Source of the DNA: Bacilli bacterium
GTDB lineage: Bacteria; Bacillota_I; Bacilli_A; RF39; UBA660
Length of the DNA stretch: 64,000 bases
Assembly: GCA_017435485.1 (NCBI GenBank)
Contig: JAFSEY010000014.1
Coordinates: 28,675 to 92,674 of the forward strand
Direction of reading: 5' to 3'
Shown: in pieces, positions 26,053 to 35,839 of the stretch
How the letters are laid out: the number at the start of each line of letters is the position of its first letter
How positions within the stretch are numbered: position 1 is the first letter of the stretch
Translations under genes and position numbers: made by a program
Notes under the pieces: generated by a model
Databases searched by the model: none
Seen by the model: the letters and a program-made list of their open reading frames with translations, nothing else
What the model was told of the DNA's origin: nothing

Positions 26053-27606
26053 CTATATAGCATTGTACATTTGAAACATAGGAACTATTACAGCCAACAA
26101 AATTCCCCCTACAATTAAGGCGAGACTAGATATCATTATTGGCTCAATAAAATTTTTTAAGTTTCCAACAATATTACGATGCATATCTTGATAATACTCA
26201 CTAACTTTTTGCATCATCTCCGCTAATTCACCTGTCGATTCTCCAGTTACTATCATATAATATGCTACATCTGGAATCGCCCAATGATTCTTAAAAGACT
26301 CTGATATTTTATTTCCCCTAACAATATTATCAATTGTATTGGCCATTATCGCCTTGTATACTTCATTACTTGTTATTTTGCTTAAAATTTCCATACTATT
26401 AGTAATAAAGACATTATTTTTTAATAACGAAGCAAAAGTCTTCGTAAATATCGTAATTTCATTATAGATAACAATTTTTCCAACAACAGGAATACGCATA
26501 ATTAAGTTCTGAAAAAACAATCTAACAGGTTGAATATTTTTATATAAAATTACTAAAAAAATCACAGTAACTATCACGCCTAAAATAATGAACACACCAT
26601 TATTTATTAAGAAATTACTTACATCAATAATAAATTGGGTAATACCAGGTATTTCAATATTAGAAGCTTCATAAATCCCAACAAATTGTGGAATCACAAA
26701 AATTATAATAAACACAACAACAGCTAACGCAAATACAGTGATGATACTAGGATAAGTCATCGCACTAATCATTTGTTTTTTTGTTTTATCGATTTCCGTG
26801 TAATAATTCGCCATATCATCTAAGGTTTCAATTAAGGTTCCAGTCGCCTCCGCAGCTCTTACCATATTAATTAAAAGAGAAGGAAACATTTTCCCTTGCT
26901 TTTCCATAGCAGTTGAAAATGACTCACCTATTGTCAATTCATAAGACAAAGCTTGTAATGCTTTTAACTTATGTCTATTTTTTTTACCCATCTGTTTTGA
27001 TAATATTCTTACAGATTCTGCAAGAGTTATACCTGCTTTTAAATAAGTAGATAATTGAGTTAACCAAAAAATCAAATCTTTTACCGACATTTTTGGCTGA
27101 AATGCAGTACTATTCCCAAACAAAAAATTCACTGATTTAGATGTTTTTATACTATAAACCTCATACCCTTCATTAATTAAAAAAGTATTGACTTCAGCTT
27201 TAGAAAAACCAGAAATAGTATCTGTAATTATTTTTCCCTCAGGGGTTTTAGCCTTATAAACATAAGCCACCGCTTCCTTATTTCTACCAATGTTAGGATC
27301 TTGTAATTCCTTAATAAGCGCTTCGCGTTCCTTTTCCAATTTGGCTATAGTAGTGGAATTATATTTATATGTTTTTTCTCTAGAATTTGCAGCCCTACTA
27401 GGAACCATATTAGTATTATTCCCCGAAAAATTCCGATACGTTTTATCCAAGCGAAAACTAATTAAATTAAAAATCATTTTTGGTAACCTAAAAAAGACAA
27501 ATAAAACTCCACTTATAAAATTCAAAAAAATATAATAAACATTTTGAAAAGGAAATAATAACCAATTAATCTTTATATTTTCATTAGATGCTTTTTCTTC
27601 AACCAC
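26053..27606 (-). CDS. PilC/GspF-type platform protein with N-terminal extension
   Basis: About 517 residues. Residues from about 160 form two copies of the T2SSF domain, with the LTQLSTYLKAGITLAESVRIL opening and MVRAAEATGTLIETL signature of the first half and MIVTGESTGELAEMMQKV of the second; four membrane helices. The first 110 residues, including a membrane helix and an Arg/Lys-rich linker, and a small domain at 112-155 (AYVYKAKTPEGKIITDTISGF) precede it; PilC normally begins with the latter. A GTG at 27606 has AGGAG at good spacing; a TTG at 27615 is too close. No PilB ATPase gene is adjacent. Confidence 0.88.
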   Translation of the reverse strand: MVEEKASNENIKINWLLFPFQNVYYIFLNFISGVLFVFFRLPKMIFNLISFRLDKTYRNFSGNNTNMVPSRAANSREKTYKYNSTTIAKLEKEREALIKELQDPNIGRNKEAVAYVYKAKTPEGKIITDTISGFSKAEVNTFLINEGYEVYSIKTSKSVNFLFGNSTAFQPKMSVKDLIFWLTQLSTYLKAGITLAESVRILSKQMGKKNRHKLKALQALSYELTIGESFSTAMEKQGKMFPSLLINMVRAAEATGTLIETLDDMANYYTEIDKTKKQMISAMTYPSIITVFALAVVVFIIIFVIPQFVGIYEASNIEIPGITQFIIDVSNFLINNGVFIILGVIVTVIFLVILYKNIQPVRLFFQNLIMRIPVVGKIVIYNEITIFTKTFASLLKNNVFITNSMEILSKITSNEVYKAIMANTIDNIVRGNKISESFKNHWAIPDVAYYMIVTGESTGELAEMMQKVSEYYQDMHRNIVGNLKNFIEPIMISSLALIVGGILLAVIVPMFQMYNAI

Positions 27607-27716
27607 AACAAACAACTCCTATCTTATATCAACTAGTATAACATATAAAATAAAATATTGCTACGTTTTTATACTATTTTAATTATAAATTTGCATACAA
27701 TATTACAGGTGATCAT

Positions 27717-27995
27717 ATGTTTCCAAATACTTCTACAAATAGTTTATCTATTACAAAAATTTTATCAGGAATTTCTAAAACGTTAAATGTTGCCAATCAA
27801 ATAATACCTTTATACAACCAAACAAAGCCAATGATAAATAATGCTAAAAATATTATTTCTGCATTAAAAGACATGAGTAACAAAACCTCAAAAAATGTTT
27901 CAAACATTAACAATTCTACTCAAAATAAGAACTTTCAAACAATTATAAAAAAAACAGAATCAGCTTCAACACACCGCCCTGTTTTTTTTAGCTAA
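27717..27995 (+). CDS. YqfQ/VrrA-like small protein
   Basis: A 92-residue soluble protein: Ser/Thr/Asn-rich, with a helical middle (LNVANQIIPLYNQTKPMINN and NIISALKDM) that resembles the conserved part of Bacillus YqfQ, and a disordered tail. In Bacillus yqfQ lies a few genes from dnaG-sigA-trmK, as here. An AGGTGAT site precedes the ATG. It is convergent with trmK and overlaps it by 30 bp. Function is not established. Confidence 0.6.
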   Translation: MFPNTSTNSLSITKILSGISKTLNVANQIIPLYNQTKPMINNAKNIISALKDMSNKTSKNVSNINNSTQNKNFQTIIKKTESASTHRPVFFS

Positions 27996-28625
27996 ATACT
28001 TTTTAATATATTTCAGTTGTTTTTGATATTTTAATCTTTTAAAAAAGTGTTTTTTTGGAATACTAGTTAAAATATTTTGAATTATATGTAACCATATTTT
28101 ATATTCTTCGATATTATTCTCATTATATACTCCAACTAACTTTTCTTGGAACATAATATGGTTTTTTTTCTTTTTAAAAAGCATTATAGAATATAACTTT
28201 TTCTTTTCATAAATTAATTTTTCTGAAAATAGCCCAAATCCCATTTTAACTACATGCTTTCTTATCATATCCCAATGATTATTCGACTGGATAATAATTT
28301 TTTTAGCTTTTACATCTTTAGCTAAAATTTGAATTATTGTATGGGCTCCCAACCCAGATAATATAAGAGTATCATAATTTTCTCTTATATTTTTTATTCC
28401 ATCAGTACAATAAACTTTAATTTTATCTTCTAAATTATATTTAGCTATATTTTCTTGAGTTGCTTTTATAACTAAAGGAGATATATCTGATGCAATAATC
28501 ATTTTATTTTTCTTGTTTAATGCTAAATATATATCAAGATAGCCATGGTCACATCCCACATCCACAACTTTATCTTCATGATTTATATAATTTGCAATTG
28601 CTAATAATCTTTTTGATAATTTCAT
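27966..28625 (-). CDS. trmK: tRNA (adenine22-N1)-methyltransferase TrmK
   Basis: A 219-residue SAM-dependent methyltransferase. Motif I is VVDVGCDHGYLDIYLAL (about 20-36), motif II IIASDISPLVI, and the LILSGLGAHTIIQIL segment is typical of TrmK/YqfN; a short C-terminal coiled region follows. It methylates A22 in tRNA. Its ATG overlaps the rpoD stop (TAATG), giving coupling within dnaG-rpoD-trmK, the Bacillus order. Confidence 0.94.
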   Translation of the reverse strand: MKLSKRLLAIANYINHEDKVVDVGCDHGYLDIYLALNKKNKMIIASDISPLVIKATQENIAKYNLEDKIKVYCTDGIKNIRENYDTLILSGLGAHTIIQILAKDVKAKKIIIQSNNHWDMIRKHVVKMGFGLFSEKLIYEKKKLYSIMLFKKKKNHIMFQEKLVGVYNENNIEEYKIWLHIIQNILTSIPKKHFFKRLKYQKQLKYIKKYLAKKNRAVC

Positions 28626-29707
28626 TACTCATTCAAAAAATCTTTTAACTTCTTAGCACGTGAAGGATGTCTTAATTTTCTTAGTGCCTTTGCTTCAATT
28701 TGTCTAATACGTTCTCTTGTTACGTTAAATCTTTTTCCAACTTCTTCTAAAGTGTGGCAAGTACCATCAACCAAACCAAATCTTAATTCAAGAACTTGTT
28801 GTTCACGTTCCTGTAAAGTCATCAAAACACCTTTTATTTCTTCTTTTAAAATTTCATTTGTAGCGTATTCTTCTGGAGACATACTACTTTCATCTTTTAA
28901 GAAATCCCCTAAATGCGAATCATCTTCTTCGCCAATAGGAGTTTCTAAAGAAACCGGTTCTTGACTAATTTTAATTACTTCACGTACTTTTTCAACGCCA
29001 ATACCCATTTTTTCCGCTAATTCTTCTTCAGATGGTTCTCTATTTAGTTCTAAAGTAAGCTGTCTTTGAATACGGGACATTTTATTAATTGTTTCAACCA
29101 TGTGTACTGGAACTCTTATTGTTCTAGCTTGATCAGCTAGTGCTCGCGTAATAGCTTGACGAATCCACCATGTTGCGTAAGTCGAAAATTTAAATCCTTT
29201 ATCATAATCGAACTTATCAACAGCCTTCATAAGACCAATATTTCCTTCTTGAATTAAATCTAAGAATAATAAACCACGTCCTACATAACGTTTAGCTATT
29301 GAAACAACTAATCTTAGGTTTGATTCCGCAAGTTGTCTTTTAGCATCTTCATTACCGTTAGAAACTTCAACACTTAATTTAAATTCTTCATCTGGTGATA
29401 ATAAGCTTATTCTACCAATTTCTTTTAGGTACATTCTTACAGGATCATTGATATTCATATCTTTAGTAATCTCAGCATCATTTAAAATAATTGGTTCATC
29501 TTTTAAGGATTCCCCACCTTCTTCATCTTCTGTAACAATTTCAATATTGTTATCTACAAAAAAATTATATAATTCATCTAAATCATCCGGTTCGATTTCT
29601 AACCCTTTTAAAGCTTCTGCAAGTTGTTCGTAAGTAATATGACCCTCTTTTTTTCCTAGTTCTAATAATTCATTTTTTCTTTCTTCTAATGTTTTAATTT
29701 CTTTCAT
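28625..29707 (-). CDS. rpoD: Primary RNA polymerase sigma factor SigA/RpoD
   Basis: A 360-residue sigma-70 with region 1.1 (1-80, acidic), region 1.2 ([17 protein letters not shown]), region 2 ([19 protein letters not shown] and [15 protein letters not shown]), region 3 and region 4 ([19 protein letters not shown]). The residues for -10 and -35 recognition are those of the housekeeping group, consistent with the TTGACA/TATAAT promoters seen in this window. It starts 2 bp after the dnaG stop. Confidence 0.99.
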   Translation of the reverse strand: MKEIKTLEERKNELLELGKKEGHITYEQLAEALKGLEIEPDDLDELYNFFVDNNIEIVTEDEEGGESLKDEPIILNDAEITKDMNINDPVRMYLKEIGRISLLSPDEEFKLSVEVSNGNEDAKRQLAESNLRLVVSIAKRYVGRGLLFLDLIQEGNIGLMKAVDKFDYDKGFKFSTYATWWIRQAITRALADQARTIRVPVHMVETINKMSRIQRQLTLELNREPSEEELAEKMGIGVEKVREVIKISQEPVSLETPIGEEDDSHLGDFLKDESSMSPEEYATNEILKEEIKGVLMTLQEREQQVLELRFGLVDGTCHTLEEVGKRFNVTRERIRQIEAKALRKLRHPSRAKKLKDFLNE

Positions 29708-29709
29708 AA

Positions 29710-31437
29710 TTACACTTCTTTCTTTAATTTTACTATTTCATTTGCAATAGATACTTTTTTATTTATATCTAATGTAGTTTTTAACTCATTTTTTAATTTT
29801 TTTATTTTATCTTCCTTATTTAATTTTGTCAAATTCATAATATAGTTTTCAAAATTATCACTATCTAATTCTTCTTCTGTTTCATTTATAATTTTCAAAA
29901 ATAATTCATTTAATGAATTAATGCTCATATAAGAAATAAATTCTGCCATACTAATTGTTTTATTTTTCTTATAATAATAAATTATTTCATTTATAAGATT
30001 GCGATATTTTTGATCGTTTATAAAAACATTACTTTTTTCAAATTTAATTATGTAAGCTGGATCGCTAATTAAATAGAAAATAATCCTCTTAATAATTTTT
30101 TGATATTTTGAGTCTTTCTCTTTTTCTTGTTTAATTGGTTCTTGAATTACTTTTTCTTTTTTTAAATCATCCAACTGTTCTTTTAATAGTTCAATCGGTA
30201 TATCATATTGTTCACTTAATTTTTTTAAAGTAATTTCTCGAGTCAAATTATCTTTAATATTTTCAATACTGCCTACAATTTGTTTAATATAAGTAATTAA
30301 ATCAGCTGTATTATTTAAATCTTTGTTTTGTCGATAATAAAATAATTTAAATTCTAAAAAACTAATTGGCGACGAAATTAATCCTTCAATTTTTTCTGCT
30401 CCCATTTTTATTATGTACTCATCAGGATCTTTATAATCACTTAAACGCACAACATAACATTCGACATTATCATTTTCTAAGGCTTGTCCAATTGATAAAG
30501 TTGCTAATTCTCCAGCTTCATCGTTATCTAACATTAAAATTACTTTAGCACGCATTTTCTTAATTATTTGGCGTTGTTCTTTAGTAAGTGAAGTTCCCAT
30601 TAAAGCTATTGTATTTTTTATTCCTGATGCATACATTCTAATCGCATCCATGTTTCCTTCAACTACTACTACTTCTCTTTTTTGTTTCACAAATTCTATC
30701 GCTCTATGATAATTATATAATATCTGGCCTTTTTTAAAGATTTTTGATTCACGCGAATTAAAATATTTGCTTGTTTTCTCATTACCATATATTCTTCCTG
30801 TAAACGCAATTGGGTTTCCTTCTAAATCATGAATCGGAAAAATAATTCGATTACAAAATGAATCATATATCCTAGCCCCATCAACATTGATTAGTCCAAC
30901 TTCTTTTAACAAATTTTGCTCAAAACCCTTTTTTAATAATAATGTAGCTAAATTATCTTTCGCATAAGAAGACAAACCAATATCAAATGCTTTTATAACA
31001 TCATCCGAAAGGCCTCTTTCATTTAAATATTTCCTTGCTTTTTCCCCTTCTTTAGTTTTCAAATAATTTTGATAAAACTTTAAAGCATAATCCATTGCTT
31101 CATACTCTTTTTCGTGTTTAATTGTTTTGCCAATTGATGTTGCTATATCAATATTATAACCAATCTTTTGTGCTACAATTTTAACACTTTCCAAAAAAGA
31201 AACATTTTCATAATCTTTCACAAAGGTAAAAACATTACCAGCTGCTCCACAAGAAAAGCATTTATATATTTGCTTTCCAGTCGATACGCTCATACTAGGT
31301 GAATGATCTTCATGAAAGGGACAAACTCCAAAATAGTTTTTCCCTTTTAATGTTAAAGGGATATAACTCGAAATAATATCCACTATATTTGCATTAGATC
31401 TTATAGATTCTATTTCTTTATCCGACAATATCGCCAT
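29710..31437 (-). CDS. dnaG: DNA primase DnaG
   Basis: A 575-residue primase. The zinc-binding domain is [14 protein letters not shown] with [13 protein letters not shown] (residues 38-70), followed by the RNA polymerase core and TOPRIM domain ([24 protein letters not shown]) and a helical C-terminal DnaB-interacting part that is somewhat short. GAGGGCGAT precedes the ATG. First gene of the macromolecular-synthesis operon dnaG-rpoD-trmK. Confidence 0.98.
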   Translation of the reverse strand: MAILSDKEIESIRSNANIVDIISSYIPLTLKGKNYFGVCPFHEDHSPSMSVSTGKQIYKCFSCGAAGNVFTFVKDYENVSFLESVKIVAQKIGYNIDIATSIGKTIKHEKEYEAMDYALKFYQNYLKTKEGEKARKYLNERGLSDDVIKAFDIGLSSYAKDNLATLLLKKGFEQNLLKEVGLINVDGARIYDSFCNRIIFPIHDLEGNPIAFTGRIYGNEKTSKYFNSRESKIFKKGQILYNYHRAIEFVKQKREVVVVEGNMDAIRMYASGIKNTIALMGTSLTKEQRQIIKKMRAKVILMLDNDEAGELATLSIGQALENDNVECYVVRLSDYKDPDEYIIKMGAEKIEGLISSPISFLEFKLFYYRQNKDLNNTADLITYIKQIVGSIENIKDNLTREITLKKLSEQYDIPIELLKEQLDDLKKEKVIQEPIKQEKEKDSKYQKIIKRIIFYLISDPAYIIKFEKSNVFINDQKYRNLINEIIYYYKKNKTISMAEFISYMSINSLNELFLKIINETEEELDSDNFENYIMNLTKLNKEDKIKKLKNELKTTLDINKKVSIANEIVKLKKEV

Positions 31438-31459
31438 AAAATCGCCCTCTAATAATATT

Positions 31460-31500
31460 TATTGCCAAAAAAAACGGATTTTCCTTTTTTTTAGTTAAAA
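31460..31500 (-). terminator. Possible terminator of the adhesin gene
   Basis: On the reverse strand, right after the stop codon, an A-rich run, GGAAAATCC and a run of eight T form a weak symmetric hairpin in the dnaG upstream region. Confidence 0.45.
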
Positions 31501-33710
31501 TTTCTTGAAAATTCCGCTTTTTTTTGTTTAATTAGCCAAAAAATACCCAAAATAAGCATCATAATAGCAATTTTTAATAAAAATAAATATTTATAAAGAG
31601 GGTCTTGAGTTTGAGGATTTGTTATTTCTAAATTAGGTGTATTAGTTACAGGAACAATAATTTCTGGCTTAGAAACCTCAATTGGAAAAACAACAATTTC
31701 TTCTGGATTTTTTAATTCTATTTCAGGCGTCATTCCTTCAATAATTGTTATTTCTTTAAGATAATTAATTATTTCTAAATTATTATCTAAATTAGTAAGC
31801 TTAATTTCTATCGGCTTAAAAACTTCATATTTATTACTAACCCCTTCTTCTTTCAATATATAATTTCCATACAACAAGTCAGAAAAAGATAATCTTCCCT
31901 TATCGTTGGTTATTTGACACCCTACCAAATCATCTTTCAAATAAATTGTTTCCCTATTTTTTAAAATATATTCATTAGCATATAAGCAAAATTTAATATT
32001 CATTCCAGGCACTAAAATCTTTTCATCTTCTTGGTAAATTTCTTTTTGTTTTGTTATGTTTATACTATACCTTTTTTCTTTATTAACCAAATAAACTTGT
32101 ACATTTCCAAAATTACTCTCATCAATTAAAAAATCAACTTGATTTCCTGTTTCATAATAATTATTATCCGATACTATTTCTTCGATAGTATATACTCCAT
32201 AAGGCAACTTTATCGGCAAGGTTATTTTTCCATCTTCTCCAAAACTAAATACATCCTTATCTTCATACGAAATATAACGTTTATTAACTACATCATAAAT
32301 TTTAAAACAAAAAAACATATTTTGGATAATTTCATCTTCTTCATTTATTTTAATAATATTTACTTCCGATAAAATAGGTTCATTAACAATAATTTTATTG
32401 ATTACTGAAGAATTACTTACCTTGATTATTTCTTCTAAAGCGAACTCAAATCCATCTTTGCCATCTATTTGTTTTAGTTTATATTCGCCATAAGGAATTT
32501 TAAATATTAATTCTCCCAAATTATTTGTCCTTTTTTGAATGAGTAAATTATCTTCTAAATCATATATTCCAAATAATGCTCCATCTTCAATTACAAGATC
32601 ATTCCAATAATTGTAATATTTTTTTATATTTAACTCAGTTACTATGGGTTCTTCCCAAACTACAACATCTTTAATATCGCCATCATAAACATCTACTTCA
32701 TAAATCGTTTCATCAAGTGCATAACCACAACTAGGAGAAATCTCTTTAATATAATATTTTCCCACTTTTAAATAATCAGTCAAAATAATGCCGTTTGAAT
32801 CAGTAGTATATTCTTGATAAAAAGATTCATTATATATAGCATATTTTGCTCCTTCTAAGCTATTTTCTTTTCCTTCAAAATCAATATTAATATCACTGGA
32901 AGCTTTTTTTAATAATTTAATACGTCCTTTTGAGACATGAACATTATATGAAAATTCCTTTTTGGGTAAAGAACCTTTAATTATCACTGATTGAGCTCCA
33001 TTATATTCATATAATATAGGAACTTTGCCATCAGTTTTTAATTTCAATTTAAAAGAAAAATCTTCTGAAACATTATTCAAATCTAAATAGTTATTTCCCA
33101 TAAGAATATTATTATTAGCTATTAATTCATAGTCGTGTAAAACATTATTATAATCAATAAATCTTTTAGACTCTAAATAATCAAGCGATATGTTTTGGCT
33201 AATAGTCGGATTCTTATAATAATCACTTACCAAGTTTAAAATTTCATTCATTTTATCATCAAATTTATTTATCTTTTCACCGCGTAATTTATTAGTAAAA
33301 TAAACATCCCAACCTTGTGGTAACACTTCTAACCAAATAAGATATTGTGTAACTGCATACCACTCTAAATCTTGATGATCATTATATTGATAACCATAAT
33401 AAGCAATAAGATTAATCTTTTCCCAAGTTTCTTCACTAATATTTAAATTTTCCCATTGATTATTGTCATATGTTTCATAAATAGCATTATCATTAATAGC
33501 TACACCAGGCATGACACAATAAACAAAAGCATTATCACTTTTTCTTCTAATCACTTTTACATAATTTGCCGCCTTCTTATACCCTTTATCCATTAATGTA
33601 TAAACACCAGGAATTGGAGCATCCAAATAAAACATCCTTGAAGTATCAGCATTAACGCTTAAAACACTAAAAAACAACATAAATAAAAACATAAATATTT
33701 TTTTAATCAT
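31491..33710 (-). CDS. Cell-surface thioester-domain adhesin with SpaA/CnaB repeats
   Basis: About 739 residues. A signal peptide (residues 1-22, hydrophobic, ending VNA-D) is followed by a thioester domain: Cys65 in AFVYCVMPG and Gln122 in AVTQYLIW are the expected Cys-Gln pair, and these domains bind host amines covalently. From about 255 on there are four or five prealbumin-like CnaB/SpaA domains (LKVGKYYIKEISPSCGYALD, IPYGEYKLKQIDG, LPYGVYTIEEI, LLYGNYILKEEG). A NPQTQD sorting-like motif, a hydrophobic helix and a KQKK tail end the protein, resembling a sortase substrate. Start at 33710 follows GAAAGGAT. No sortase gene is nearby. Confidence 0.88.
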   Translation of the reverse strand: MIKKIFMFLFMLFFSVLSVNADTSRMFYLDAPIPGVYTLMDKGYKKAANYVKVIRRKSDNAFVYCVMPGVAINDNAIYETYDNNQWENLNISEETWEKINLIAYYGYQYNDHQDLEWYAVTQYLIWLEVLPQGWDVYFTNKLRGEKINKFDDKMNEILNLVSDYYKNPTISQNISLDYLESKRFIDYNNVLHDYELIANNNILMGNNYLDLNNVSEDFSFKLKLKTDGKVPILYEYNGAQSVIIKGSLPKKEFSYNVHVSKGRIKLLKKASSDINIDFEGKENSLEGAKYAIYNESFYQEYTTDSNGIILTDYLKVGKYYIKEISPSCGYALDETIYEVDVYDGDIKDVVVWEEPIVTELNIKKYYNYWNDLVIEDGALFGIYDLEDNLLIQKRTNNLGELIFKIPYGEYKLKQIDGKDGFEFALEEIIKVSNSSVINKIIVNEPILSEVNIIKINEEDEIIQNMFFCFKIYDVVNKRYISYEDKDVFSFGEDGKITLPIKLPYGVYTIEEIVSDNNYYETGNQVDFLIDESNFGNVQVYLVNKEKRYSINITKQKEIYQEDEKILVPGMNIKFCLYANEYILKNRETIYLKDDLVGCQITNDKGRLSFSDLLYGNYILKEEGVSNKYEVFKPIEIKLTNLDNNLEIINYLKEITIIEGMTPEIELKNPEEIVVFPIEVSKPEIIVPVTNTPNLEITNPQTQDPLYKYLFLLKIAIMMLILGIFWLIKQKKAEFSRNFN

Positions 33711-33726
33711 ATATATAATCCTTTCA

Positions 33727-33757
33727 AACAAAAAATTCCTTATTAAGGAATTTTAAG
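33727..33757 (-). terminator. Terminator of the rnfC-rnfD unit
   Basis: On the reverse strand AAAATTCCTT-AAT-AAGGAATTTT is followed by TTG; a 10-bp stem just downstream of rnfD. Confidence 0.75.
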
Positions 33758-33796
33758 CTTGTTATAACATAATTAAAATAAGAAATTTGGCATATT

Positions 33797-34660
33797 TTAG
33801 TTTAACACAAATTTTTTATCAAAAATATTTTTGAGAATACTGGCACCTAATATAGCAATGGCAACGCCTTCATATGGAAGCCAAAGCGCGCAAATAACTG
33901 CTCCTACTCCACCAACAAATAATCCATATAATATTTGTCCTTTTGAAGTATATGAACTATATTCATTTAATGGTGCTAACATTAACATTTCAAACAAAAT
34001 ACTTGCTGAAATCATCATTTCAATATAAATACTAGTATTACTGCTAAATATTGCAAACAATAGCATGGTTATAATATAACTAGCTAGTGCTGATATGCTA
34101 ATATTCTTTTTATAAAGCAAATTAAATAACAAAAATATAAAACAAATAACCACTAATATTAAATTAGATGTTGCAACTCCACCAACTTGATTTTTAAAAA
34201 ACAAATCAGTAAATGAATAAGCATATAATCCACTTGCTTCATAATAATTCTGGTATGTATATTTAGACAATAAAACTAATATTATAATACATATTAGTTT
34301 AGAAATCAGAATCGGATGAATAAAATTATCAAACTTTTTCAAAACTAAAATTAATACTCCAAAACCAATTATATATAACCACAAAGGCGTATTAAATGGC
34401 AATATCATCCACAAAAATAATACAGATATAATATGACGATCAATTTTTTTTCGTTTAGTAATTTTATAATCCATAAAAAAGCCTAAACCTAAAGCTAATC
34501 CCAAACTAATAATTGGTTTTAATAATAAGAAAAAATCTTTACTTTCTAAATAGACAACAAGTGAATTTTTATATAATCCATATAATATAAGTGGAATACA
34601 TAAGAAAAAGACCAATTTATAATAATTATTTAAATCATTCTTCACATGATTAATCTTCAT
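33797..34660 (-). CDS. RnfD-like membrane subunit
   Basis: A 287-residue protein with about nine membrane helices. The segment NQVGGVATSN corresponds to the FMN-attachment region of RnfD/NqrB (GAT(S/T) type, Thr is kept), and SKGQILYGLFVGGVGAVIC followed by PYEGVAIAILGASIL fits the conserved C-terminal part. RnfD belongs to the ferredoxin:NAD oxidoreductase that pumps Na+ or H+. Start at 34660 follows AGGTGA; a GTG at 34669 is less likely. It overlaps rnfC, forming a two-gene unit closed by a terminator, without rnfG, E, A or B. Confidence 0.75.
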   Translation of the reverse strand: MKINHVKNDLNNYYKLVFFLCIPLILYGLYKNSLVVYLESKDFFLLLKPIISLGLALGLGFFMDYKITKRKKIDRHIISVLFLWMILPFNTPLWLYIIGFGVLILVLKKFDNFIHPILISKLICIIILVLLSKYTYQNYYEASGLYAYSFTDLFFKNQVGGVATSNLILVVICFIFLLFNLLYKKNISISALASYIITMLLFAIFSSNTSIYIEMMISASILFEMLMLAPLNEYSSYTSKGQILYGLFVGGVGAVICALWLPYEGVAIAILGASILKNIFDKKFVLN

Positions 34661-35777
34661 CTTTTTCACCTGCTTCTATAACACTTTTTAAATCGATATA
34701 AGAAGGACAAACATAATTACACAATCCACATTTTAAGCACTTATCCAGACACTCTTGCGAAACATTCATTCGATTTTCATAAATATATTTCGGATTGATT
34801 CCCGCAGGGCAATAAGCTTTACACAACCCACAATTAATACAATTGGCAGTTACTAATTCATCTTTTTTATTAAAAACTAAAGCCCGTAAGTCTTTGGTAA
34901 CAATTAAATCATCAAGAGCAACAACTTTCTTCCCGGAAATACATCCATTTAGAAAAATATCATAATCATCAACTTTGACTTTTGCTAATTTCAAAACATC
35001 ACTCACTTTAGAGCCTAATTTAACATTTATAACGCAAGGTTTTATATCCAATCCACTGATACTTAAATATTTTTCTGTCACATTTTTCTTATATCTCAAA
35101 ACATTATTTATTTCAAAAACTTCTTCTGGATTTAAAACAATCCCTTCTTTTATATTTAAAACATTAAATAAATAATCCGTCCTTAATATAGGATAAACAT
35201 TGGGAATTGTAACTAATTTTATATAAGGATACATCCCTAATGTACTAATTAAGTTTTCGATATTTTTCTTTTCATTGTCTTTAATAACAATATAAAAATT
35301 TTGATAATTAAACATTTCTTTTATATAATCAATAGTATCCAACAACTCTTGAAAATAATTATTAACTAACATTGAATAAGTATATATTAAAGGTTCATCT
35401 TCAATGATACTAAATATTAAATTTCTAGATTTATCTTGTAATTTAATAGCTAGCTCTTTGCTTAAATAATTAAACATTTCTTCATTTGTTAGTTTTTTTA
35501 TTTTTTTACCTTGTTCCTTAAAATCATTTTCTACTACTAAACATCTTTTTAGGCCTTTTGGAGTAAGACAATTTTTAATGCCACACGCTCTACCCGAAAC
35601 ATAACTAATCGCTGTGTCTGTTATATATTCTCCTTTTAATACCTTTTTATTATCTTTTAAATTTAATTTAAAATTATCTTCCAAAGGAATAAAAACATAA
35701 TCGGGAGATAAATAATTTTTTAATTTCGGTGCAACATCGGATAAATGAGTCGTTTCTAATTTCATAAGTTTTCGCAT
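34650..35777 (-). CDS. RnfC-like iron-sulfur subunit
   Basis: A 375-residue soluble protein. The N-terminal and middle parts match the RnfC barrel and SLBB-type domain (VINVKLGSKVSDVLKLAKV), and two 4Fe-4S binding motifs lie near the C-terminus: CINCGLCKAYCPAGINP and CLKCGLCNYVCPSYIDL. The NADH/FMN-binding part is poorly conserved and the protein is about 60 residues shorter than a typical Firmicutes RnfC. It could pass electrons to the RnfD-like protein encoded next to it. AGGTGAT precedes the ATG. Confidence 0.8.
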   Translation of the reverse strand: MRKLMKLETTHLSDVAPKLKNYLSPDYVFIPLEDNFKLNLKDNKKVLKGEYITDTAISYVSGRACGIKNCLTPKGLKRCLVVENDFKEQGKKIKKLTNEEMFNYLSKELAIKLQDKSRNLIFSIIEDEPLIYTYSMLVNNYFQELLDTIDYIKEMFNYQNFYIVIKDNEKKNIENLISTLGMYPYIKLVTIPNVYPILRTDYLFNVLNIKEGIVLNPEEVFEINNVLRYKKNVTEKYLSISGLDIKPCVINVKLGSKVSDVLKLAKVKVDDYDIFLNGCISGKKVVALDDLIVTKDLRALVFNKKDELVTANCINCGLCKAYCPAGINPKYIYENRMNVSQECLDKCLKCGLCNYVCPSYIDLKSVIEAGEKDED

Positions 35778-35839
35778 ACTATCACCTATTTATTCTAAAC
35801 TTAATATTCATTATACACTATAAATGACATAATTCGAAC

